Source: Monarcha castaneiventris obscurior
Lineage: Eukaryota; Chordata; Aves; Passeriformes; Monarchidae
Direction of reading: 5' to 3'
DNA: 64,000 nucleotides
Assembly (NCBI GenBank): GCA_026261815.1
Contig: JAMPIT010000886.1
Coordinates: forward strand, 19,698,001 to 19,762,000
Below, in pieces: positions 1 to 13,800 of the stretch. Position numbers and translations under genes: made by a program. Position 1 is the first letter of the stretch. Each line of letters opens with the position of its first letter. The notes under the pieces were generated by a model. The model was not told where the DNA came from. It made no database searches and worked only from the letters and a program-made list of their open reading frames with translations.

Positions 1-3000
1 GTCAAATACCTGTTTGCACTCCTGGATCTGGGTGAATTAACGTGCAGAGAGCTGCCAAGTCCAGTGCCTGGTCACTGGCACTGCTCAGAACCACTGCTGG
101 ACTCAGAATGCTTTAGAAGCTGACACGCCATATGGACATCAGGGTGACATGTAAATAAAGAGATGAGCTTATTTTCACACATCACAGTGAACTGCACAGA
201 GCTCAGCCGCTGCAGGTGAGGAAGTGGAGCCCTAGCAACACTTCACACACAGCAGGAACAACAGGGTGCAGCCCTGAATCAATGGGAGGGGAGCACTTCA
301 TTTTTCTGTCCTCCAACTGAGTGGGAAGGAGACAGAGACCCTATGGAACAGAAGCCTCCATGCCTTTCTTTTAATGTCCTAATGGCTAGGTAGGACCTCA
401 AAGAGAAATGCAAATTTTGTGAGGACCATGAAATAAGGTTGTGGATCCTTATGGAGAGCTGGGTTCCATTAGACTTCTTCTACAACATTCCAGAAATAAT
501 TCTTCTTTAAAGTAGCCCTAAATAGACTAAATCTTCACTTAAAGATTAAATTGCCATTTTCAACAAGAGTTTCAGTTTTCTGGTAAAGATTCACTTTTTC
601 ACCAATACATATGGACAAAGAATTAGCTTCTGATGTGGTGACTGAGCATCCCTACACTCTTATTAGCCCTGTGGTCAAGAGTACAAGAAAATTGATTTTT
701 GCACAAATATCACATATTGTATCCCAAGTCTTAAAATAAACCTGTGACAGGACAGTAAACAACAAATAGATTACTTTGGTGGTAGAAAGCACGTTTGCCT
801 TCTGTCAAGACTTTAGAGCATATTGGTGTTTGTGAAAGACTCCAGGCACCATTCAGAATGAGTAACAACTTGCCAAATTCTGGTACCATACAAAGTGCAG
901 AAAGTGAGTTCTAGAAAGACAGAGTACCTAATCTCTTTTCTAAGAATACTACAAAAAAACAAAACTAAAACTTTAGGATAGTTAAAGGACAACAAGCATT
1001 TACAGCTCCTTAGCCTCACAAATCAACCGCTTCCATAGCAAGTGACACAAAAAAGACTGCACAGAGAAGTCTGTAGGACTTAAACATAGTGGGTACGAGG
1101 CAGGAGTCAAGAGAGCAGCTACAATAACTAGAACAGGGCAAAACATAACTGTGGGCCAGAGGCAGTGTGGCCACCAAAGCCTTCAATTGCTTGTTGGCTA
1201 TCTGACTGTCACTGTACTGCCACCAACTGCCTGCCTGATCCACACAGGTGGGGACAGGGAAACAAGGAGGCAGAGTTGTTGATTAAAAAAAAAAAATTAG
1301 TTCCAGGTATAATATGCTAGTTCAGATTAGCCTTAAATATGAGACCCCTGACAGCTTGCAGAACAAGAGTGCACACAGAATCAGCCTCACTCAAGCTGGG
1401 CCTTGTTGGTCTGAGCTGTGCTGCCATCCCCACCAGTGCAGAGGACAGACAGTTTTTTGCCCAGGAGGCAAGGCTATTGCACGTAACCACCTCCAAATCA
1501 GCTTGTTGTACTGCCTGTGATTGTTACTTGTGATTTACACATCACAGCAGTGAAAGCCGTTGAGGGATCTCCTTGCACAAGCTTTCATCAAAGCTTAGAA
1601 TAATGACCTAATTCCATATGATCCTCGACTGCAGAGAATACGACTTCATATAAGGGCCCTCCTAGGGCAGCTTCTTCACCACACTGACCACAGTACAAAA
1701 ACAAAGAACAATCTTTGTTTTCTTGATCAAAATATCTGTTAACCCCTTTGACACCAACAGAGGTGGCATGGCAGGTAAGGCATGATGTTACACATATCAC
1801 AGTTTGTTTTAAGTAGGTTTAATAGGTGAGAAGAAATGGTAAGGATAAGGAAACAAGCCTCTCCTGATTGATACCCTAACTTTGCAAAGCAGCCTAGTTT
1901 TAACACCTATTGCAGCAAAGAACTTGACAGAAGGTGCTGGAGGAGTTGCTCTGAGCTATTAGGCTTACACTCAGCTAATACAAAACTTACGCTCATGTAA
2001 GTCGTGAAACAGTGGAGTAAATTTTCCAGAGAGATGGTAGATGTCCTGTCTCTTAAAACATTCAAGGCTGAATGGGGGTCTCAGCAACCTGATTTAGTTA
2101 AAGATGTACCTGCTCATTTCAGGGGGTTGGGATTGGATGATGTTTGGGTCCCTTCCAGCTCAAACCATTCTATGATAATCCCTAGATGCAAAAGCTGATG
2201 CAAAATGAGATATTATTTACATTTTCTGGCACTTCATATGTGGGCAGTTCTGAAGAGTTTTTTTTTAGAAAGGGCAACAGCAAGTAATGCAACACAATAA
2301 ATAGCATAGCTATTTGAAAACCAAAGCCTCAAGCACAAGAGCACATACATTTTTGCATGGATTGAGGCTTTGTAAGAGCCAGTCTGCAGAAGATTAATAG
2401 CTGGCTTGGGTAAAACCCAGACAGTGGGCATCACTTGTTCCAAGGAGAGGAGAGAGCTGCAGTGCAAGGGTCAGAGGCAAAGAGTTTCAGTCAGGAGGTA
2501 GGCAGGAGACACTGACTCAGGGAGGACTAAGACCTGTGCAGATTTACCAATTTGCCTTCACTGCCTTGCTTTGTTGAGTTTAGCTATAACCCTTTCTCCC
2601 AGCCGCCATGGCACAGGTGCATTTCTTTGGAGATGTAAGGGAATACAGGGATAAACCCCAATAATCAGAGCTGCAGGAAAAGCTGTGGGAGACCCCATCC
2701 CAAACAGTGCTGGGTAACTGTGAGCATGCCTGGACCTGAGGCTCGATGCCTCACAGGTCTGTTAGCACAGGGCACCAGCCCCCACAGCCTGTGACACCAA
2801 GGTCCTCTCAGATCTTTGGCCATTAGAGGGGAGCAAACACTGCAAAAGTGCAGGGAGGCATCACCTGCTGAACAGAGACCCAAAAGCAAGAGCAGGCAGA
2901 AGGTTTGCTGTGCATCTTTCTGACTCTCTGGAGATGTTAGTTGTCCTCCCCTGGAGAAACATGCCCTCAGGCCCAGGGGGAAGAGAGGATCCCCTGCTCT

Positions 3001-6000
3001 ATGCAAGCAGTCCATCTGTCTTCCTTCTACTTCCCCAGCCTCAGATAAAATTCATTGCCTTGCAAGAGTCACTCAAGCAGGCTGGTACAAGTAGTTTAGG
3101 GTTTAAGATCTGCACAGTATCAGAGAAACAACCTTACTTGCAGGCTCCCTGCATGATGTTTGATTAGAGGTCATTAAGAGACGTAGCTCAGCAATAACAT
3201 CTCTTCTTTGCAGCCTGGCAAGATACAGCCATAATCAGCAGCCCTCGTACCTGTATCAGACCCTCACTGTACAGTGGACCTGGTCCTTCTCAAGGATGTG
3301 TGTGATGATCAAGAAATTTGGGCATTTGAGAACAATTTTGCATAGAGTAAAACAAAGTATTGTCCCTTCATGCATATACATCTACTTTTAAAGATGGCTT
3401 CTGGGGAACACACTGGTTGTGTCTGCCTTCCCTCTGTGAGTGTTTTCCAAGCATGAAAAAACCCAAAGCAGATGCACTGAATGGGAATGTGAGACCTCTC
3501 ACAAGGGACCACTTGGAGTCCTTACTAGTGGTCCAAGTTATTTCTTGCTCTCTGACCTAGTTGCTCTTACCACTTTGAAAGACCTTTGAAGAGAAAATAA
3601 CAAAGGGGCTATATAATATCCTAAGGGTTAAACAAAATGTTGGTGACATCAGGAGCTATTAACCCAAAGATGTCATAATCTGCAATGACCCTTCATGAGA
3701 ATGCTATCGACTCTAAGCTAAGGGTTACGAATCACATGTAAAACATTCATGATGCAAATCACCTCTAAGGAGCTCTTCTGTCAATACCCTATCATTTACA
3801 AACCCTTTTGTACTCTAAAGCCTGTTAGTAGGCCCACTGGTGTTTGGAAACACTGATTAAGACAAGTACATTGAGTGGGCAGCTGGGCTTTTGCCTGGAG
3901 TTGCTATGTCTTCAAGCTTCGTTCAGAAAACAATACTTGGATACACTGGAATAGTTGGATACATATGGAACCAAAGAACTGGAGATTTGCAGAGAATCTG
4001 CCAATTTAATTAATCAGTATCTGTTTTCACAGTTGAAAATTTAGAGGCTGAGTCTAACTAACAAGTTCTTGAACAAATGCATGTATAAATATCCCACTGA
4101 AGGACTTCTGATTAAGATCAAAGGTGTCCTTTGAACAAACCAATCAGCTATGCCTTTATCACAGAAGTCTCAAAGCTCATGCTGAGTTTAAGAACATCTG
4201 TAGGCATTCATGGCACATACCTACTTGTTTTCTGAAGTGTTCATTAGAGACAGACTTTGTACAAACATTCAGTATTTCTCAACCAGAACTGGTCCTGTGC
4301 TTTAAATAAGAGTAAAATAAACCACAGCACAATAACAACAGTATTGCATTGATGAAATGTGAGCCATTGCCTACACTGGTCATGGTGTGTAAGAGCTCTC
4401 CACCCTGCATTCTCAATAATACGAAGTATCTTCTGCTTTGCTAAACTAAGCAAAATTGTCCCAGGGTCATTCACAGCCAGACTTTGCCAATGGCTCTGTG
4501 TTGGCCCCTCTCCACTTAATAATTCCTGTGCTCCAGTCCCCAGTTGAATCATCTGCTGTCATAGCAGAAGTTACACCAACACCAGACATGCACAAAATAT
4601 CATCTCTTTCCTCTGGCTGAAGTCTATCAAGACTGCAGAGTGCAGGTAAATTTGCCAACCCCAGACAAAGCTGAGAGCACAAAATCAAAACTCAGAGCTT
4701 CGCTTTGTAAAACCCCCTGACTACAGAAGTGGGATTAAGATGCTATTCCTCTAACCCCAGCAGAAAGTGTTTCTGTTTTTCAATGAAACTAAACTAATGA
4801 GCATTCATTCTCTTTGGTTCTGCCTTGAGACTGTTTTGATCCCCAGTAAAGCTTGGATTGTCACCACCAGTTACTTGACTCTTTTTTGCAGCTTTTTGGA
4901 GAACCCCTTGTGAAACATCTTTGGAAAGTCCTGATAATGGGAACCCACACTCCTTTACCTGGCTCTGAACTAATACAGTCAGAGGACTCCTTGGTTAGCA
5001 AGGTATGACCTGCAAGGAGAAGAGTCTTCAAGCCTTTGTTTGGCATTCGGGGTTTTTTCAACCCATTTTTTACAAAACTTACTGTAATCCAACTTCCTGA
5101 TCAGACCCAGCCTCTTCTTACAGTACAGGTGCTCATTCCTTTTGCTACTGGGCAGTCCTGACCAAAGGTGGATGGGATGCAATCCACACACCCAACTGTA
5201 AAAGTTGTCTCTGCACTGCCTAAAAGGTCTGCAGTTGTTTCTTCAGCTCCTCCCCACTTTGTAACCCAAACTACGGGCAGGGTTTTTAAGATGACCTTTT
5301 ATCAGTTTTGTCTTTTATTCTTACCAAGGCCCTCAGCTTCTTGCCTGTTTAGTTTTAATGAAAATTAACCATTCAATCCTTCCCAGTTAGTTTAGCTTAG
5401 AAGACTGTCCTTAATACTAGTCCATGTAGATCATTGGTGGATTCAGGGCATAGCCTTTAGTATTTCCCTACCTAGATCCCAAAAGCCAGCATTACCACTG
5501 CCTGAACTGATAGATCACCTTACCCAAAGATTTGGAGGAAGGGCACTGAAGTTCAACTCCATTAAAGAATCTGATGAACTCCATTTTCATTATAACACAG
5601 GATTTACCACTCGCAGAACAACAAGTTCTAGTGTAATGTTATTTCTTTTTCTTTTTTTCCCCAGCAAGATACACAGGCTAATCTGTGGTGTTTTCAAGAA
5701 TGCTTTGGGTATTATTTTTCTGTTTACTGACATACTTTCCTAAGAGCAAACATTAGATATGTAGGGCTGCCATTGCCCTTGTGAACCATACCATTCTGTT
5801 TTCAGTAATTCCTCCAACCTTCCTTGTTATCTTGGATTTCTTAAAACCAACTTCCTTTGAACTACAGATAAATAGTTCTGCATATCACTATAATCACACT
5901 TACCTCTTCACAATCAAGCAGGATCCTTCTGGTTTTCCAGGATTTCCAATAACAGAAGAAAACTCAACTCTGCAAAGCTCTTTGCTAAAATAGCTGAGTT

Positions 6001-9000
6001 TCACATCAGCACATGGTTTGATCTTGGAAGAACTTACATTATAGAAATACTTAAAACTGAATTCAAAGGAGATGGGATTAGGTTAGTCTACAGCATCACT
6101 ACCATAGCACTAGCACAGATGTATTACTATAAAATAATTCAAAAGTTTTCCCTAAAAAGATTGCTACAGAGACAGTCCTACCATGGACACCACAGAGAGC
6201 GAGCATAAGAACCTGAAAAATAACCAGTCCTGGCTGCATCCCACCCAGAGTCTTTTATTGCAGCAGGTGGAGTGGTCCTGATGGGAGTAAGTGAGCTCAG
6301 TTGGAGAGGGAGAAGCATCTTAGCAGCAGTCCCTGAGCAGGAGGAAAGAGGCCGAGAGAGAAGGGAGGAGCTTTCTGTATCCTGAGAAACCGGTCTGCTA
6401 TTTGGACAGATTGGCTGCCCTCAGCTGTCCTGAAAGGCGAAGTGCCCAGTTCCTGGCTGGTGTGTAATGTCTCCTAGGTGTTTGCAAGGATTTGGGAAGC
6501 CCTTCCAAAAGAACAGCTTGGGAGGGACCATGGGCATTTCTGGTTTTTGAGATCACGCCTTGCCTGAGTACCTGGGAGAAAGCTGCTTTCCATTGCACTG
6601 CCTTCAGGAATCGCTGTGCAGTTCCATTTGCCATGACACAGCCCCAAGGAGGCCCTGGTGGGGACAGAGGGACCAGCTTGCTCCATCAGTGGTCTCAGTG
6701 GCAAATGGCCACTGCTGGGGACTGAGGACTTGCAGAGCTTGGCTCGTAGCCTTCTTCTGTGGGAAATATTTGTAATGTGGAAGCATCAGAGAAAAGCACT
6801 GCCCTTGCTCTCAAGAGCATCAGAGAGGTGCATGGGGGCCATGAGGGAGATACCCACAGGCAGAGATGAGAGGCTGGGGCTGAGCCATGCACAGGCAAAG
6901 GGAAGGGGTTCCTGTCACAGAGGTGCTCTTTGCTCACTGTCATTAAACCGTGGGTAAGTAAAAATCGTCTTCTCTCGGCTTTCCTCTGCCAGATGGAGCG
7001 ACTTCACACTCACCTGCAGAGGGAGACGGCTCCTTGTTATTAGCCACATTTTGTTGACGGTTTGGTGCCGCCACCTTACTGAGCCAGAAAAACCAGATAC
7101 GGAATTGATGCGGCCCTTGTGCAGCCCACAGCCAGATTCTCCCATGGAGATGCTGCCAGTGGTGTGCGGGGACCCTTCCAAAGCCAGCACTGGGTCTGGA
7201 GCAGCAGTAGTTTATGAGCTGGTTGCAAAGTCCTTCAGGGAGCAGCCTCCGAGGCAGTGCCAGGCCCCGCTGTGTGCTCCAGCAATGCTGCAGCCACTGG
7301 CACTCGGCTAAGGAGAGGGGTCATAACAGGGGCCATGCGAGTGTGTGGCTTCACCCCTTCCCTATTTCCTACAAGGAGCTGCTCCCAGCAGAGGAGCTGC
7401 CCCCAGCCTGGGGTTTGGGTAGAGCTGCACAGCCATCACCTGGAAAACACATTCATTTGCAAACCCAGGGTGTTTCCAAGCCAGGCTGGCTCCCAATCAC
7501 AGGGCTGCCGTGCCTCACGCAGAGAAGTTTTGTGAGGAGCTGTGGGGCCGGGTGAACCTGAAAAGCTGGCTCAAGCGTGCCCCAAACACCTCCCTGCCGC
7601 ACTCGGAGCCACTCAGGGCCCTTGCAGGGAGATCCGCACGCAGCAGCAAGACTGGGGCTGTTGCTGCATCCTGCGGGTGTTGCTGGAACCTGCTCATGAT
7701 CCCCCTGCCCTGCCAGGAGCAAGAGAGAGGAGCAGAAGGCAGCTTTGCCCTGTGCACAGCTCAGCTGTGGTTGCAGCTCTTGGGTGAGGCCTCTTCAGTC
7801 TTCTGAAAAGTATTGACTCATGTCCTACTTTTCCTTGAGGCAGAAAAATAAAAGGCAAAAAAAAAGCTTGATCCCTGCTTGCTGCCTCATAAACCACAGT
7901 TTCAATTTTTTAATTTCCCAAGTTACACCACAGCCCTGTGTGTCTGCCTCAGTACCTATGACAGGGAGAAACTGCAGGCACTGGGCCCAGAGATCAGGCA
8001 CCAAGCTGAAGGCAGAGCTGCCTGAAGAGTAAAGCTCACCTACATCCCTTCCCCCACCATGGCTTTTAAATGTGTGTGACAGGGTACTCATTATTCCTAA
8101 TTTAACTTAATAACTAGCTTAAGGCCTTGTTACACTTTTCTTCTGTATTAAATACTGAAAGAATAACAAGGAGAAAAGTAAAGAGAGGAAGCTATGTGTT
8201 TAATAGGAAAAGATTTACAGAGGACAGGAATAAATCTGAAAAAGCTATAGGAGACTTCATCTTTCAAATTCTGTGATCTTTAAAGAGTATAATGAGTATA
8301 TTGAAAAATTTCTATAAAACCACCTTATAACTTAAAGAATGGCTCCTGACAATTTCTGAGCCAGAATACCACTTTTCCTAGGGAAGACTCTTTACTTCAG
8401 GGGTGCTTTTTGAATGGCCACTTCTTACTCACAGGCTCCTTGGGCAGGTTAGTGCTTTACTCCATTAGAAGGAGCTGTCACCAAATTGTGGAATCATTTT
8501 TTAATTGACTATATATATCTTGACTCCCTGGATAGACATGCCTCCTAACTCTGCAATACCTTTGGGAATGAAAGCAGCCAGTTCAAGAAGTTAAGAGCAC
8601 ATCTGATAGGAGACAACATGCTAATGCTGCATGTGGTGCTTGCTCGAACTTCTTTCTGAAATTGTGAATAGCAAGGAGGAAGCATAGGAAAATAGACTCA
8701 CATTTTTGTAAGCCCACATAGGCTCTTGGGTCCCAAATATTTGTCTGCTCTTTTGCTTGCAAGCAAAGCAATGTGCAGGTCTCTGTCCTCACCAGGCCAC
8801 GGTGCCTCTGTTGGTGTACGTTTGTCAGTTTGCAAACATGGTGTGTTTGTACTCTTCCCTCTTTTTTTCAAGTTCAAAACAATCCAACATTGTCACCAAG
8901 CCGCAAGCTTGCCAACTCTCTTGCTATATTCAGCCTAATCTAAGCATCCAAACTCTCATGTAGGCAGCATTAATGATCTCCTTCTTCCACCTCAGAGATG

Positions 9001-10229
9001 ACAAAATGCCCCACCTCCACCCCCTTGTCCAAATTCATCTGCTAAGAGATGACAACAAGGTCACCATAGTGCAACTGGCAACAGGCAAGAATGCTGAAAA
9101 CTTGTGGCAGTATCTCTTTTTTATCTAAAAATAAACCCCAAATCCCATCAACCTCTGAATTTCAACCTGCAGACAGAAAGGTGCCAGGCAGGCAGTATTC
9201 CTACTACTAACCTACAATGCCCATTTTTCCCCTAATATCTATTAGCACCGTGCTCTGATCTCCCTCTGTCTCCCATTAGGAACTATTAGGCTCCACAGCC
9301 TCAGCTCTGAGGGAATGAAGCCACAAAGGGCTGCTACAGAGCAAGGCTGATGGGTCATCCAAAGTCACCTCTGCCCCTCTGAAAGCTGAGGGTTGGGGAG
9401 GGAAGACAGCACTGCCTGGCCTCAGAAGAGCCCCCAAGTCAGAGACAGGCACTGTCCCAACCTAGAGCGTCCCAGAAGCCCAGCCAAACTATTGTTGCAC
9501 AGGTTGCATGTAGAAATACATCTTTCATCTGGAAAAAGAAACACATGGAACAGCAAGCAAGAGCAGAGCCTAGAACCACCAGTGAGGGCAGCTGTGGCAG
9601 TGAGGTTACTCTCCAACTACTTGTGCCAGCACTGCAGTGGCCCCAGTGGGAGCATGGAGCAGAGCCCTTGATCCTCAGTGTGGGGGACCGGCAGTAGGAT
9701 CCTTGGACAATGCTGTGGGCAGGTTGTGCAGCTGCACCCATTAGGTTTGCCTTAGAGTCCAGGGTGAGTAAAAACACATTAGGTATCACTCCATACCATG
9801 TCCCAAGTGGGGCAACAGTATTGTCTATTGACATCGAAAAGAGCAGGCATTTCCCTTTCCTTCAGAAAGGGCAGAGCTGCTGCTTCTATAAATATGGTGT
9901 ATGGCCCGTTGCCTATGACCAGCTCTCTGAGCTATTGGCGGCTCATCCTGTGGTCCTGGCACTTGCATCTGTTTCAGATTTTTCTTTCATCACAGGTTTG
10001 GAGATGCTATGGGCATGGGTGTGTGCTACATGAAGGCAGAGGAGGGAAGGCACTGCACGAAAGCCTGCAGAAAGGCAAAAAAATTGCTGATGGGGGTACG
10101 TGGAGACCATAGCAGCCATAATGAGAGAAAAAGCACTTTAATCTTGCTTTAACAGATTCCTGTCACAAGAATCACATGTTCACATTAAACCAAGACCAGA
10201 GAACTGCCACACAGGAGAAAGAATGTAAG
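1..10229. other. Intergenic region with no recognised gene
   Basis: Both strands were read for exons with flanking splice sites and for familiar protein motifs; none was found. All open frames here are short, overlap each other on several frames and resemble no family I know. A moderately GC-rich stretch at about 6.4-7.8 kb has more open frames because of its composition, but shows neither a dense CpG cluster nor a coding signature. One CR1 fragment is listed separately. A noncoding RNA cannot be excluded from sequence alone. Confidence 0.6.
2003..2182 (+). repeat. CR1 LINE 3' fragment
   Basis: The segment follows the usual 3' end of avian CR1 elements: a 'gtgaaacagtggag' start, 'agagagatggtagatg', then 'gatgatgtttgggtcccttcc', and it closes with 'ccattctatgat', the degenerate octamer tail of CR1. 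It is in plus orientation and heavily 5' truncated, as most CR1 copies are. Recognition is by memory of the consensus; the subfamily was not determined. Confidence 0.85.
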
Positions 10230-10235
10230 TTTATT
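10230..10235 (-). terminator. Candidate polyadenylation signal of the UGT8-like gene
   Basis: The minus strand reads AATAAA here, about 600 nt past the stop codon at 10838-10840. A T/GT-rich stretch ('ttctctggtcttggttt' on the minus strand) follows at lower coordinates, as expected downstream of a cleavage site. No transcript evidence is available. Confidence 0.5.
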
Positions 10236-10837
10236 TTAAAAAATAATAATTTAGCTCAAACACAAACAGGATTGCAGAGCATTAACTGAAGCAGGAAGAA
10301 CAATATTTACCCACAGAACTTAAAACAGACCAATTTTTCTCTCTTGTAGATGATACTTTCAGTGCCCTTCCTTGTCCACAGCTTTGCTTCAGTTCTCATC
10401 TGCACATAAAGGTATCCTGACTGCTGGGGCTCTTAGTAACAAGGCAGAAGGGAAACGGTGTCTGCTGCACATGAAATGCTGTTCCTACCTCCAGAGCCTC
10501 CATGATCCAAAAAGACAGAAGAGCAACACCAGCATCTAAACCAATGTGCAATACAAAGGGAACAACTTGCACTCCTCTCTGGAAGTCTACCTACCCATGC
10601 CCCATTCCCAGCATCCTGGCCAAGTGCTCCCACCCACGCCTGAATTCACCCCCCCGCCCACAGGTGCTGTACACAGAGGTGTGCACACAGGCCTTTGCAA
10701 TACTCCTCCCTCCCCACTCTCTTCTCATCCAGACCTGCAGATCCTTCACCTCTCTCCGTGCCTGCATGCCATACATTTCTTGGCACAGCAGCAGTTCATT
10801 TCACAGTGATGGGATATGCCCTGGAACACACTGGCCA

Positions 10838-13800
10838 CTACTGCAGTTTTTTCTCATCTGTGAAGTGGCCTTTCATGCAACTGCCATTCTGATACACAGG
10901 GCTGGCCCCCTTCCTTCTGCACCACACCACGGATTTGTAGAGAACAAATCCAATACCAGCCAGACATAGCAAGAGAAGAGCCAAGATGTCCAGGCAGAAA
11001 TACTCGTAGAAGGAGAGGTTGTAGACAGCAGGGCGAAGGTAGGGTGCCCCATCGTGACGAAGGATGTACTCCAGCCAATACACTGTCCTGTTGAGAGCGT
11101 GCATTGGTCTGTCCAGGTGCAGAGCTGAGATGTGCTGGGCTGCTTTTCTGTAGCTGCAAGGGAAGATGACAAGACATTTACCTTTTGACAGAAACTTCGT
11201 ACTTGAGAAGTGGTCTGAGACATCCAGTGATGTTTTCAAGTCCCAAATAGTACCTTGGGAGAGGGGCAAATTTCTTCCATTCTTCTTCTGAAAGCTACTC
11301 TGATGGTACTCGCCAGTCATGAAGGCACAAGCCAGAGTGTATTGTACTTTGTGCTTTGTTAACACTGACAGTTTGGCTTGCAAGTACCTGTTCGGTGAGT
11401 TCATGTGTATTGTACTTTCTGAGGGGAGTTGCACCCTAAGACCTCACCCAGCACCAAGCAAAACTTACACACTTGATGAGTGGCCAAACCCTTCAAGGTA
11501 CCAAACTGCAACACCACTTAATAGGTAAGAAATATAAACTATTTTAAAAATCAAGCTCCCAGAGAGCATTTCAAGAACCAGCAGTTGCACATGTCCCATT
11601 AGAAAACAGGAGCCCTCTGCTACTTTTCTGTTCCTGCTTCAGTTCCAGGAAAGAGCAGAGTGTATGATTGTCAGAAGGAGCAGATGGAGCATTACCTGCA
11701 GTTCCCTGTCTGTTTCTACATAAAGTTGTTCGGACAAGTCCAGGGAGGTTCCAATGTGAGGCTGTGATCTCCCTCTCCCTTATGGCAGGCTGGCATTAGG
11801 AGAAGAGGTCTGCTCCACAGCATCTCAGAAAACTTTGTAAGAACATTACAGTCAAACTAGATCACACTCTCTAGCAGCAAATGCTGCAGTATCTCCTCCT
11901 GCACTGCATCTAAGGATTTTGAGGCACTGACACATCTGGCCAGCTGAGCAATGCTTGCAACTGTGCTTGGTCCAGAAGCCACTACAGGCAGTGTAGGGGT
12001 CAACACAAAGTCACACTGGTCCCTACACACTGTCTGCACCAAGGAAGAGCTTGATGCTTCCAGATGCCTCACCTGGGGTCAGAGATGACTCTGATGACAG
12101 CCTGGTAAAGCTCCTCTTCTTTTACTCTGCTCCAATCCATGAGGATACCCATGCCCTTTGCCTGCACTCTGGTCATGATGTCAAACTGGTCCCCATAGAA
12201 AGGAAATCCCACCACTGGCACACCGTGATAAATTGCCTCAAATATACCATTCATCCCACAGTGGCTGACAAAGGCTTTCACGTTGGGGTGGCCTGCAGGT
12301 AAAGAAACAGCAGCAAGTCAGTGCCTTCCACGTTGCAACAGGGCTACCAGGGGGTTCCTCAACACACAGTGTTGATGTATGTTTAGGGAGAAACAGGCAT
12401 GCTGAGCAGAGAGGATGCTACCCTTTGGGAATACATCTGGCTTTTGGCAGCCCAAAAATGCTGAGTAGAGCCTGGAGGAGAAGGGAGATAGGAGGCAAGC
12501 AGCTTCAAGCAGGTGTTAGGTGAGGATCATGTTTTATACAGATCAGACACACAAGAAGCAACAGACAGACCCACACAGGTGCTGTTATCCTCATATGCCT
12601 TTGCTGTGGTTGGGGCTAAACTCCAGGGATGTTGCTAGCGGCACACACATACACAGAACCCAGCCTTACCTAGCAGGTCATTCTGGGGCAGCCACCCCAT
12701 CATCAGCGTATTCTCACCCAGGTTTCTTGGCTTCTGACCAAAATATCTGTGGGAGGAGACAGAGGAAGGGGGAAAAAAGGGGAAGAGAAACACACAGTGA
12801 ACAATAATAAATCCAATCAGATCAAGAGACAGAAAGCAAATTCTGTGATTTGAAACGAATAACCCCTCAACATTGTTTTTCATCCAACTCAAGTGAAAAT
12901 GAATCCCATTCCCTTTTCACCTCCACACCACCCTTTGCGGGAGGCGAGCAAATGCACCAGCCATCTTCTCCACCAAATCGCTTGGAAGAGCCCGGATCCC
13001 GATGCCAAAGGAGACAACAACGACACCCGCCTCTGCTGCTTCCACCCAGAGACGCAGACCCTGTGGGCAGAACACACACAGCTGCCTTGAAGTACTGCTG
13101 CAGAAAGGCCCTTCCCATTCTTGCCTCTGTCAGCAGAAAGCTGTCCACAGAGAAGATGAAGCCAAATCCACCTGGAGCACAAAGCTACACGGTTTTCACC
13201 AGGCAATGAACTCTAAAACCACTGTGATTTTTGTACCCAGCCAGCCAGAAATTACTTGAGCACCTGCTGGCCTTGGGAGTTTGCAGGGAGGTGTCCAAAA
13301 CTTGCATTTCATAGCATTATCTCCCGCATTGGAGGTAACATGATTACTCTTTGACAAGAAAGGCTCTGAAAACATAGGGCCCGCATAGGAACAGCCAGGG
13401 CACAGAAGGAAGTTGAAGTAAAAAGAAGAGGGCTATTTTTCCGTCACCACTAAAGACAGGATGCCTAGATGTAGGCTGATACAACAGACAAAACATCACA
13501 CAGTTAGGGACAGCATCTTGCTGGAGAGCTCCTACAAACTCTCCTGGAAGTGGCAGAAAGTCTTGCCATCTTGACAGGAGACTTCTACCCATCCTCGATA
13601 GCTACTTGGAGGCAGCAGATTTAGTTTTTGATCGCTGGACAGAGAGGTAGCTACAGATCCAGTAAAACCCACAGTTATTTGTCCTTCATTTAGAGGCTAC
13701 CTGTAATGCTACATAAACAGGCCTGTACCTAGAACAGAATCTGTACCATTTTCAACCAAACCCAGAAGGTAGCAGGGGGAAGAAATCAGCAACCACAGCT

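Noticed and set aside
6398..7806. Cluster of overlapping open frames of 60-113 aa in a GC-richer intergenic stretch
   Set aside because: Several frames on both strands are open at once, no splice sites join them into a longer product, and no family motif appears.
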